Shown: one piece after another, positions 34,391-42,386 of the stretch
Layout: each line of letters opens with the position of its first letter
Numbering within the stretch: position 1 is the first letter of the stretch
DNA from: Candidatus Poribacteria bacterium
GTDB lineage: Bacteria; Poribacteria; WGA-4E; WGA-3G
DNA: 46,119 nt
Reading direction: 5' to 3'
Assembly: GCA_022827885.1 (NCBI GenBank)
Contig: JAJEIP010000080.1
Location: forward strand, 1 to 46,119
Made by a program: the position numbers and the translations under genes
Notes under the pieces: generated by a model
What the model was told of the DNA's origin: nothing
Databases searched by the model: none
The model's input: the letters and a program-made list of their open reading frames with translations, nothing else

Positions 34391-34469
34391 TTAATTTTAT
34401 CTCCTTATATTTGTAGTGGCGCTTAGAAGTAAGTGGACATCTATTTTTTAACAACACCCGTTCGTAGTA

Positions 34470-34485
34470 GGGCAATTCATTGCCC
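34470..34485. repeat. REP-like hairpin GGGCAATTCATTGCCC
   Basis: This is an exact copy of the palindrome at 8788-8803, again preceded by GTTCGTAGTA. Confidence 0.65.
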
Positions 34486-34538
34486 GTCGTATTAAAGAGT
34501 GCCCAACTATTTTTCGACCTTACTATAAATTGAAAAGA

Positions 34539-34567
34539 GGCGAGCAAGGCAAGCATCACCCGCCTGT
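34539..34567 (-). terminator. Probable terminator after LamG protein 5
   Basis: On the minus strand AGGCGGG and CTCGCCT pair at six of seven positions, followed by CTTTTC. It lies ~10 bp after the stop of the gene at 34576. Confidence 0.45.
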
Positions 34568-34575
34568 TGGTTCGA

Positions 34576-35379
34576 TTAATACTGCTGTTTAACGCTTGCC
34601 CAAGTCGTTGAGAGTTTGCCCTCGGGTTCAACAGGCGTCAGTAGCAACGCCGAAAGCCCTTTGTCCATCATCAATGTGATTTCAGCGGCACTCAGTGCGA
34701 CGTTGAAAATGGCGACTTCATCAATGATCGCATCGCCGAATCTACCGTCACAACAGGTATCCCGCCCGATATAGAGTTCACCATCATCAGCATCAAGTGG
34801 ATTGGTATCGATTTCCATCGTGCTTTCTGCTACACCGTCAATATAGATGTTCCACTCACCCGTCGCACTGTCGAAAGTGGTGGTGTAGAGATGCCATTCA
34901 GTGATGTCATCCGGTCCGACTTCTCCATCGCGCCAGCCACCGGGTTTATTCCAGCAGCCCCCGTTACAAATCGGCCAAGAGACGTTTTTGGTATCCGCGT
35001 TGGGATGAATAATATACGCATCCCGTTTTTCAACCATCCAACCATGCTGATTCCAGTTGTCTGTCATACTTTTAACCCAGATCGAAACAGTGATAGCATC
35101 CGTCGGGTTCACGTGTGCGGGAACTTCAACGTAGGCATCTGAGCCATTGAGCTCTAATCCTGAACCGAATACACCACTAACCCACGTCGGGTTACCGACC
35201 ACGGCGGCATCCAGCGCGCTACTTGAAGAATCGGCAGCAACGTCGCCGCTCCCTTCATCGAACAACCAGAGGCCTGTCAAGTTGTTCATCCCAAGTTGCG
35301 CGGAGGCAGGGGAGGTCAGTAGACAAACGCTCAATATTAAGCCGAGTCCTACAAAGCTGAATCGCGTCATGAATTTCAT
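34576..35379 (-). CDS. Secreted LamG protein 5
   Basis: This 267-residue protein has a signal peptide ending SPASA (about residue 27). LamG features are TGLWLFDEGSGDVAADSSSS near 35-54, GSGLELNGSDAYVEVPAHVN near 70-89, WHLYTTTFDSATGEWNIYID near 158-177, and AIIDEVAIFNVALSAAEI near 220-237. The pair DTCCDGR near 208-214 may form a disulfide or metal site. The tail is GKLSTTWASVKQQY. AGGAGA precedes the ATG and a good promoter lies at 35472-35500. Confidence 0.88.
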   Translation of the reverse strand: MKFMTRFSFVGLGLILSVCLLTSPASAQLGMNNLTGLWLFDEGSGDVAADSSSSALDAAVVGNPTWVSGVFGSGLELNGSDAYVEVPAHVNPTDAITVSIWVKSMTDNWNQHGWMVEKRDAYIIHPNADTKNVSWPICNGGCWNKPGGWRDGEVGPDDITEWHLYTTTFDSATGEWNIYIDGVAESTMEIDTNPLDADDGELYIGRDTCCDGRFGDAIIDEVAIFNVALSAAEITLMMDKGLSALLLTPVEPEGKLSTTWASVKQQY

Positions 35380-35471
35380 GAAAATCTCCTAATCTATTTA
35401 GATGTTTACGTCTGCACAAACCGAATTGGACAAGTTTGTGAGAACTTTTTGGCTTTACATGCGTCTAAATT

Positions 35472-35500
35472 ATTATGGCACGGAATCGAAGGCGTGTCAA
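35472..35500 (-). promoter_or_regulatory. Sigma70-type promoter for LamG protein 5
   Basis: On the minus strand TTGACA (35495-35500), a 17-bp spacer and CATAAT (35472-35477) lie ~95 bp before the ATG. Confidence 0.7.
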
Positions 35501-35592
35501 TCCAAATTTTCTAAAGCGTAAGGTCACGCGCCACATTGCTGCTTCTATACATAAGGTCAGCAGGCTGGAAACCAATCCCCTATACTTTTCAA

Positions 35593-35622
35593 TTGACATG
35601 AATTACTGTGTCGTGATATTAT
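35593..35622 (+). promoter_or_regulatory. Sigma70-type promoter for the Ycf48-like gene
   Basis: TTGACA (35593-35598), an 18-bp spacer and TATTAT (35617-35622) give a near-consensus promoter. It is ~165 bp before the ATG, leaving a long leader. Confidence 0.7.
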
Positions 35623-35736
35623 AATAGACATAGAACCAAGCGCGTAGGCTTCAGTTCACAGTTCTTGAATAGGACAAGGCACTATCTAAAACGAGGGGCG
35701 TTGTTTACAAGCCCATCTTAAGAAGTAAGGAGGTTG

Positions 35737-35770
35737 GCGTTCACTCCACACCTAAAGGCGTGGGTTCCGA
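35737..35770. other. IS200/IS605-like end hairpin remnant in the leader
   Basis: CCACACC-taaa-GGCGTGG with one mismatch, next to TTCACT, is of the type found at the ends of IS200/IS605 elements. No transposase is near, so it would be a relic. It lies between promoter and start codon and could affect translation. AAGGAGG at 35727-35733 upstream is too far from the ATG at 35785. Confidence 0.3.
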
Positions 35771-35784
35771 CGCTATGAAATCTG

Positions 35785-37671
35785 ATGAAATCGAGAAAAC
35801 GAATATTTTCTGTTTTGGTGGCACTGCTCTTGCTTGGCACCCTGCAGCTCGCGTTTGCACAAAAATCGTGGGTGAAAGTGAGCGAATCCGAGTGGCAGGC
35901 AGGCTTTTCGGATGTCTTTTTTGTAGACGCACAGCATGGCTGGATCGTTGGTAGCAATTCAACAATTCTGCATACCACGGACGGAGGAGTAACGTGGAAC
36001 AGACAACCCAGTCAACCCCTGCCATTTGACATCATGTTGAAGAAAGTCCGATTTATCGACCCACAAACCGGGTGGGTTGTTGGAGACAATGGCACAGTCT
36101 TGAAAACCACGGATGGTGGCACGACGTGGATGAAAAAGAATACAGGCACCCGCACCGCGCTTTTGGCGGTCTCCTTCGCTGATGCCAAACATGGATGGGC
36201 AAGTGGAGATGGTGGACTTATTATTAGCACGAAAAATGGCGGCACAACGTGGGAGAAGCAGGAAATCGGTACGAATAATACCATTGAAGGTATCGACTTT
36301 GTAAGTGCTACCGTCGGTTGGGCAGCCGGAGGGGGTGGCACCCTCCTTCACACTAAAGATGGCGGGCAGACGTGGGACTTCCAGACCAGTGCCACAGTCA
36401 ACACACTCGACGCTATTTCCATGTTGAGTGACAAAGCAGGTTGGGCAGTCGGTGCCGGAGGTGCTGTCGTCGCAACAGTTGACGGTGCCGAGTGGGTCGT
36501 GCAAGAGAGTAAAGTCCCGCATTCTAACGGTATGCCCGAGCCGGTTTGGGATGTCCATTTCGCTGATAAAAACGTCGGTATTGCTGCCGCCGAATTCGGC
36601 GTAATTCTTCGGACAACGGATGGGGGTGTCACTTGGGAACCGCTTGAGCCGAGACCCGTTGCGGCTCGCCTTGAAGGTATCCACATGCTGAGTCCAACTG
36701 AAGCATGGATAGTGGGCAAAGATGCGACTATCCTGCATACAACCGATGGTGGAGACACTTGGGATGTCGTTTCCAGCACGAGCGAACTTCGTGCAGCCTA
36801 TTTTCACGACGATAAACTCGGTTGGGCGGTCGGCTTGTCGGGGAGCGTTTTGCACACCAACGATGGCGGCGAAACATGGAGACCTCAAAGTAGTGGCGAT
36901 GTCTTTGAACTCTTCGGGGTCGGATTTGTGGATGAGAATAGGGGGTATATCGTCGGGAGCAACGCCGCTTTAGTTGAAACACTTGATGGTGGAAAGACGT
37001 GGCATGGCGTTAGCGATCCAGGCGATGAAGGCCACGGCACTGCGCAGCGTATCCAGTTTGAAGGCATAATGAGTTGGCGGAGTGCTATGGGATCTTACGG
37101 TCTGAGTTTTGGCACACCAACACACGCGTGGGCAGTCGGGGAAACCGGAAGAGTTATGTACACGCCCGATGCAGGACAAACATGGATCGGACAAGATATG
37201 GATCCCATGATGACAGGCGCAGGCTTTAACAACCTCTATGGCGTCCACTTCATAAATGAAAGTATCGGTTGGATCGTCGGGGATGCCGGAACCATCGCAA
37301 AGACGATGGATGGTGGTGTCACGTGGGCATCTATCTTGCAAGGACCGAAATTGAATGATGTCTATGCCATCAACGAACAAACCGCTTGGATCGCCGGTGA
37401 ACAAGGGGCAATCATGGCAACCACGGATGGGGGCGCAACATGGGTCGATCAGACTGTCCCAACGGATGCTAATCTGAATGCGATTCTGTTCCGGGATGCC
37501 AATGAGGGATGGGCAGCCGGAGACGGTGGAACAATTCTTTACACAACTGACGGGGGCATTACGTGGTTGATGCAGGAATCACCGACGACAAGCCATCTCT
37601 GGGATCTCGTCCAAACACCAAGTGGTCAGGTCTGGGCAGTTGGCGATTCAACAACGATTGTCCGTTATTAA
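35785..37671 (+). CDS. Secreted Ycf48-like/BNR beta-propeller protein
   Basis: This 628-residue protein has a signal peptide (about 1-25, ending QLAFA). The rest is a series of repeats with the core G-W-[AVI]-V/A-G-x-x-G-x-[IVL]-L-x-T-x-D-G-G-x-T-W, at least eleven blades or parts, for example HGWIVGSNSTILHTTDGGVT and TGWVVGDNGTVLKTTDGGTT. This is the Ycf48/BNR-type propeller; plant and cyanobacterial Ycf48 helps assemble photosystem II. In non-photosynthetic bacteria the role is unknown and may be protein or glycan binding. With eleven or more repeats it may form two propellers. There is no sorting module. A terminator follows. Confidence 0.87.
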   Translation: MKSRKRIFSVLVALLLLGTLQLAFAQKSWVKVSESEWQAGFSDVFFVDAQHGWIVGSNSTILHTTDGGVTWNRQPSQPLPFDIMLKKVRFIDPQTGWVVGDNGTVLKTTDGGTTWMKKNTGTRTALLAVSFADAKHGWASGDGGLIISTKNGGTTWEKQEIGTNNTIEGIDFVSATVGWAAGGGGTLLHTKDGGQTWDFQTSATVNTLDAISMLSDKAGWAVGAGGAVVATVDGAEWVVQESKVPHSNGMPEPVWDVHFADKNVGIAAAEFGVILRTTDGGVTWEPLEPRPVAARLEGIHMLSPTEAWIVGKDATILHTTDGGDTWDVVSSTSELRAAYFHDDKLGWAVGLSGSVLHTNDGGETWRPQSSGDVFELFGVGFVDENRGYIVGSNAALVETLDGGKTWHGVSDPGDEGHGTAQRIQFEGIMSWRSAMGSYGLSFGTPTHAWAVGETGRVMYTPDAGQTWIGQDMDPMMTGAGFNNLYGVHFINESIGWIVGDAGTIAKTMDGGVTWASILQGPKLNDVYAINEQTAWIAGEQGAIMATTDGGATWVDQTVPTDANLNAILFRDANEGWAAGDGGTILYTTDGGITWLMQESPTTSHLWDLVQTPSGQVWAVGDSTTIVRY

Positions 37672-37689
37672 AGGCTGTTTGTATAACAT

Positions 37690-37720
37690 GTGGGTGGGTT
37701 CCCGTTGCCCATCCACTTTT
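37690..37720 (+). terminator. Rho-independent terminator
   Basis: The stem GTGGGTGGG/CCCATCCAC (with one G-T) is followed by TTTTATT. It lies 19 bp after the stop of the propeller gene. Confidence 0.7.
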
Positions 37721-37728
37721 ATTAATCG

Positions 37729-37753
37729 TAGGGGCTGGGTCACCCAGCTCCTA
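37729..37753. repeat. REP-like palindrome
   Basis: TAGGGGCTGGGT and ACCCAGCTCCTA pair around a single C-centred loop. CTATAGAGAT follows at 37751-37760, recalling the CTATAGACAT tail of other repeats. Confidence 0.5.
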
Positions 37754-37797
37754 TAGAGATGTGTTTTCGTAAATGTTCGTTGGAGGATGCAACCGCG

Positions 37798-39198
37798 ATG
37801 AATACAGTACGGTTCTGCCGCTTCGTGTGTGTTGGAACCTTTCTCTTCCTTTTCTTTAATCTCTCCGTTGTAGCGCAAGAACCACAGGTTTTGACATTAG
37901 AGGACAGCATTGAACTTGCCAAACAGAGCAATCTGACCCTTCAGACTGCTGAGCAAAACCTTAAGGCTGCCGAGGCAGAAGTTCGCGCCGCACGCGCAGG
38001 ACTCTTGCCAAAAGTCACAGCCAGTGGAAATTACACCTATTTTAAAGATATACAAAAATCCGTAATTCAAGCCGAGGGTGGGTTTGGATTTCCGACGCCT
38101 GGTGGAGAAATGGACGGTCCAGAACCGCCCAGCGCAGATAACGAATCCGACTTGATTGAGTTGGAATTCGGTGCCCATCACAACGCGCAAGGCACTGTCA
38201 GTTTAACACAACCTATTTTCGCATGGGGACGCTATTATTATGGGTATCAAGCCGCGCAGCTCAACTATCAGGCAGTCCAACGCGATGTTGATGCCGCTTC
38301 TAACCAACTCCGCTTAGATGTCTCTGAGGCATTCTATGGCGCATTGGTCGCCCAAGAGTTTGTAAGAGTCGCCCAACAAAGTGTTTCTTTGGTTGAAGAA
38401 CAACTCACAATCGCAGAGGCATCGCTGAATGCGGGTGCCGCGACCAATTTTGATGTCCTGCGTGCCAAAGTCCAACTCGCAAATGCCAAATCACAACTCA
38501 TCCGCGCCCAAAATGGTGTTCAAACCGCTAAAAATGCCTATAAAACCGTTCTTAATATACCTCTCTCTGGGAATGTATCGGTGAAAGGTACACTTGAAAT
38601 CCCAGAAAGCCAAAAAATACCAGCGTTAAACCTTGAGACCCTCATCCATCAGGCACTTGAAAATCGTCCCGAAGTGCATCGCACACAATTTGCTGAGGAT
38701 GCTGTCCGTAAACGGATTGACGTTGCCAAAACACGAAGCCGTCCGGATCTCGGATTCTTCACGAACTATCAAATTTCACAGAATGAACGACTGACCGAAA
38801 TGAATAGGATTTGGAGCCTCGGCTTTCAAATCAATATCCCAATTTTTGATGGATTTGCGGCGCGCGCAGCTGTGCAACAAACCGAGACCGCTCTAAAACA
38901 GGTCCAGTTGGGCGGAACCCAAATGAAAGTCGGGGTTGAATTTGAAGTGCGGACTGCGTATCTCAATCTTCGTGGGGCAGAAACGATTATTGACGTCCAG
39001 CGTGAGGCTGTTGCCCAAGCGCAGGAGAGTGTACGCATCGCGAATCTCCAATTTCAGAACGGGATTATTACCACAGTCGCACTGACGGATACGCAGCTTG
39101 CCCTGGCACAGGCAGAAGTTAACCGCCTCCAGGCACATCACGATTACATTGTCGGTTTAGCGAGGCTCGAAAAAGCGATAGGACAAAAATTACAATAA
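37798..39198 (+). CDS. TolC family outer membrane efflux protein
   Basis: The protein has 466 residues from the ATG at 37798, with GGAGG upstream; the in-frame ATG at 37759 would add a non-signal extension. A signal peptide (about 1-24) is followed by two outer membrane efflux protein repeats (about 27-230 and 240-466) with long helices such as SIELAKQSNLTLQTAEQNLK and LIHQALENRPEVHR. LSLTQPIF-like strands (VSLTQPIFAWGRYYYG near 131) enter the barrel. It forms the outer channel of tripartite efflux or type I secretion. No inner membrane or adaptor gene is next to it, so the partner is elsewhere. Confidence 0.92.
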   Translation: MNTVRFCRFVCVGTFLFLFFNLSVVAQEPQVLTLEDSIELAKQSNLTLQTAEQNLKAAEAEVRAARAGLLPKVTASGNYTYFKDIQKSVIQAEGGFGFPTPGGEMDGPEPPSADNESDLIELEFGAHHNAQGTVSLTQPIFAWGRYYYGYQAAQLNYQAVQRDVDAASNQLRLDVSEAFYGALVAQEFVRVAQQSVSLVEEQLTIAEASLNAGAATNFDVLRAKVQLANAKSQLIRAQNGVQTAKNAYKTVLNIPLSGNVSVKGTLEIPESQKIPALNLETLIHQALENRPEVHRTQFAEDAVRKRIDVAKTRSRPDLGFFTNYQISQNERLTEMNRIWSLGFQINIPIFDGFAARAAVQQTETALKQVQLGGTQMKVGVEFEVRTAYLNLRGAETIIDVQREAVAQAQESVRIANLQFQNGIITTVALTDTQLALAQAEVNRLQAHHDYIVGLARLEKAIGQKLQ

Positions 39199-39221
39199 AC
39201 AGAAAATACTTTACGATGTTA

Positions 39222-39407
39222 ACCCAAGTTGCTACTAACCAGTTTTGAAGGTTCAAGGAGGTTTTTCACGCACTTTCCTCACCCCCGGGGAATGCCATAA
39301 GGTATTCATACCGTTGATTCCGGGGTGATATGTCTATAGAAAGGGGGTATTTAAGCGACTTGCACTCCAGCGGAGTGCTATGTCTATAAATAACTGGCAA
39401 CTTGGGT
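39222..39407. mobile_element. 186-bp MITE-like element, copy 2
   Basis: It has the same TIRs as copy 1 (ACCCAAGTTGC at 39222-39232, GCAACTTGGGT at 39397-39407) and the same TA flanks. The terminal repeats extend to 17 bp if the flanks are counted. Interiors share the two hairpins and ATATGTCTATAGA, but the middle 30 or so bases differ (AAGGGGGTATTTAAGCG here). It separates tolC from the sigma-factor fusion. Confidence 0.85.
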
Positions 39408-39481
39408 TAACATAAGAAAAAATCATTGAACGTTTCAGTCAAAACCAACGTAGCCAAATCTGTTCATGAGGAGGGAACTCT

Positions 39482-42217
39482 GTGGAGAAAAAAGACGATG
39501 TTCAGTTGATTCATACCGTTTTGTCAGGCGATGACACAGCATTCGACATTTTGGTTGAAAAATACCAAAAGAGTGTGCATGCCCTCGTGTGGCGGAAAAT
39601 CGGTGATTTTCACTATGCGGAAGAAATTACGCAGGATACCTTCCTCCGCGCCTATCAAAACCTTTCAACACTGAGGAATCCAAACCAGTTTCTTGGCTGG
39701 CTGTATGTCATTGCGAATCGGTTGTGTCTGAATTGGCTGCGCGAACAGAAACCTGAAAGACACTTGCAATCGTTGGAGGACACATCTATGGAAGAAGTGG
39801 CGAAATCTGCTTACACCCGTTACGTATTGGAACGACGCGAGACAGAAGCAACCGAGCATCGTTTTGAGATCGTCAAGAAACTTTTGGCAAAACTGCCAGA
39901 GAGTGAACGGACAGTGATGACGCTCTATTATCTCGGCGAAATGACGACGAAGGAGATTGGCAGATTCTTGGGGGTGTCAGTAGAGACGATACGGACTCGG
40001 CTCCATCGTGCCCGAAAGCGGTTACGAGAAGAGGAGGAACTCTTGATTCAAGAAGTTCTCGGTGGCGTGCAGATACCGTCGAGTATAAAACAGAACATCA
40101 TGCGGGAAGTTGCTAACATGCAACCGACCCCTTCTCCGAAAATGGAACCGTTCTTACCGTGGGTGGCTTTTGGAACCGCTGTGGTTGTAGCAACGCTATT
40201 GATACTCAGTGCAAGCAACCGATACCTCACCCGTTTTCAGAGACCTTATAGTTTTGAAGCAGAATCTGAACCGACTATTGAAATCATTGACGCACCTATT
40301 GTCTTAAGGACCAACAGGAAACCGGCATTACGAAGTCAAATTGGACGTGCTGCTGTTGCCATCGAAACCCGCGGTGCCGGCTTACGAACATCTCAGAGGG
40401 ATTCAATGTCGAATGCCTCGGCAGATTCACTCAGACTTTCTGAGACACACTGGATGCCGGATGTGAACCTACGCGAGGCTATTCGTCAGAAACTTGAAAT
40501 AGATACCGATACACCCTTGACGAAAGCGGATATGCTCCAATTGACTTCGTTAGATGTATTGAAACTTCAGGTGGCCGAAAAAATCAGCGATCTCACAGGT
40601 TTGGAACATGCGATAAACCTTGAACTTCTTATTGTTGCAAAAAATCGTATCCGGGACATCCGTCCGCTTGCGAATTTGACGAACCTCACATTCTTGGATT
40701 TGGGAGGCAACGCCATTTCGGATATTTCGCCGCTCGCAGGACTTGTCCCTCTTGAGGTGCTCGGGTTGTGGAGCAACCAAATTGTCGATGTTTCGCCGCT
40801 TGCAGGGCTGGTGAACCTAAAAGACCTTGCGCTTCAAGACAATCAGATCGCAGGTATTTCACCGCTTATCGGCTTGACACGTTTGACGGAATTAAATGTC
40901 CGCAACAATGGGATTGCTGACCTTTCATCACTCACAGAACTCACCAGTATAGCGGTCCTGCATTCTGAAGGTAATCCAGGGAGTGTTACCCCAGAATGTG
41001 AATTGCCCAGACCCGCTATTATGCCTCGGATTGAGGATCGTGAATATCCATCCGTCTTCGGATCATGGTCTATCGTCCGAAACCGCGCACCTATATTGCC
41101 GAGACTTTCTTGGTTACCAGCGGATGAACCTATCGCCTATTTTGATCTCTATTTTTCTCATCCTGCGGGGTATTTTGGTCTCAATCTCAAATATACAAAT
41201 GCTGGTGTTGCCTTAGTCGGTGATTTCCAGAGAGCCAAAGAGCGTCGAGATGCACTTTTGGCGTTTAATCCGAATGCAATGTTCCTTGTTCCGGTCATAT
41301 ATTACAGTGGTCTACCGGCGAGTCGGTATCCTGAAGATGGCGTTTTACAAGACCTTTGGCTTCGGGATGAAAATGGCAACCGGGTTGTAGATAATTCGGA
41401 AGAGGCACTGTTAGATTTCACATTACCTGAAACGCAACAGTGGGCGATCGACCAAGCGAAGGCTATCGCAGCGTGCGGATTGTTTGACGGTATCTTTCTT
41501 GATCATTGGGATGGGGGTTTGCGGCTGGGCGGGAAGGCTACCTTAGAAGAGGAGCATCTTGCGCGCGACATCATCATACAGAACATTCGTGCCATCGTCG
41601 GCGACGATGTGTTGATAATGGTGAACGCTGGTGAAAACAGGATTCCAAGATGGGCGGAGTATATCAACGGGAGTCTCGTGCAAACACAGCCTACCCTAAA
41701 AATACCGTGGGCGGAAATGACAGATGTGGAGAAACAATATCATTCTCTCGGCTATAGTCGAGAGGATCTTCATAAGATCGAAAAGACCTTAATTTGGTCA
41801 GAAAACCATTTCCAAGCACCACGTATCAATGGCTTGCTCGGATTTGGAATTGATGCAGAGCCACCAGATTCTCCACGAAATCAGCAATGGATGCGTGTCT
41901 TTACAACAATGAGTTTAACGCTTTCGGATGGCTATGTGGAATATAAATTTTTATTCGACACCTTTGATGGACCAAGCGTTTATTGGTATCCCTTTTGGGA
42001 TGCAGATCTCGGTACCCCTATAGGCAAGAAAGCACAACGCTATCGCAACCGTGAGGGACTCTACATCCGCGAGTATACCAACGGCTGGGCGGTCTACAAC
42101 CGCAGTGGAAAGGCACAGCGGATCGAGTTGCCGGAAAGCGCAGCAGGGGTTTCAAGTGGTATCAAAGGTGGTTCTCATACCCTCGCAAATTTGGACGGTG
42201 AAATTTACCTGAAATAG
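39482..42217 (+). CDS. Membrane-tethered ECF sigma factor fused to LRR and glycosidase-like domains
   Basis: This 911-residue fusion starts at GTG, with GAGGAGGGAA upstream. Residues ~1-90 are sigma70 region 2 (AFDILVEKYQKSVHALV, AEEITQDTFLRAY); ~135-190 are region 4, with an HTH (TTKEIGRFLGVSVETIRTRL). One TM helix lies near 222-243. Residues 363-500 are internalin-type leucine-rich repeats (NLTNLTFLDLGGNAISDISP). Residues ~520-911 form a TIM-barrel glycosidase-like domain with FDGIFLDHWDGG near 668-679 as the likely acid strand. The sigma part would be cytoplasmic and the rest periplasmic, so the protein may read an extracellular glycan and control transcription after proteolysis. No separate anti-sigma gene is adjacent. 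The reading frame is unbroken across all parts. Confidence 0.85.
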   Translation: MEKKDDVQLIHTVLSGDDTAFDILVEKYQKSVHALVWRKIGDFHYAEEITQDTFLRAYQNLSTLRNPNQFLGWLYVIANRLCLNWLREQKPERHLQSLEDTSMEEVAKSAYTRYVLERRETEATEHRFEIVKKLLAKLPESERTVMTLYYLGEMTTKEIGRFLGVSVETIRTRLHRARKRLREEEELLIQEVLGGVQIPSSIKQNIMREVANMQPTPSPKMEPFLPWVAFGTAVVVATLLILSASNRYLTRFQRPYSFEAESEPTIEIIDAPIVLRTNRKPALRSQIGRAAVAIETRGAGLRTSQRDSMSNASADSLRLSETHWMPDVNLREAIRQKLEIDTDTPLTKADMLQLTSLDVLKLQVAEKISDLTGLEHAINLELLIVAKNRIRDIRPLANLTNLTFLDLGGNAISDISPLAGLVPLEVLGLWSNQIVDVSPLAGLVNLKDLALQDNQIAGISPLIGLTRLTELNVRNNGIADLSSLTELTSIAVLHSEGNPGSVTPECELPRPAIMPRIEDREYPSVFGSWSIVRNRAPILPRLSWLPADEPIAYFDLYFSHPAGYFGLNLKYTNAGVALVGDFQRAKERRDALLAFNPNAMFLVPVIYYSGLPASRYPEDGVLQDLWLRDENGNRVVDNSEEALLDFTLPETQQWAIDQAKAIAACGLFDGIFLDHWDGGLRLGGKATLEEEHLARDIIIQNIRAIVGDDVLIMVNAGENRIPRWAEYINGSLVQTQPTLKIPWAEMTDVEKQYHSLGYSREDLHKIEKTLIWSENHFQAPRINGLLGFGIDAEPPDSPRNQQWMRVFTTMSLTLSDGYVEYKFLFDTFDGPSVYWYPFWDADLGTPIGKKAQRYRNREGLYIREYTNGWAVYNRSGKAQRIELPESAAGVSSGIKGGSHTLANLDGEIYLK

Positions 42218-42386
42218 TAGGCGCATATTGGGCATTAAAATTCTGTCGTTAGCAAGAGGGGTTTCTAATAAACTAAAGAGTATATTTCGATTTCGACAAC
42301 TGAGCGGAGATATGGATAGGATCCGTTGTTTCTGACATTGACCACCTTTATCTAAAGTCAGTGCCTCAATAGTAAAAGGAGTATTT

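Noticed and set aside
35959-36888. 309-codon open frame antisense to the Ycf48-like gene
   Set aside because: It is antisense to a repeat-rich gene with clear signal peptide and domain; the translation has no domain pattern.
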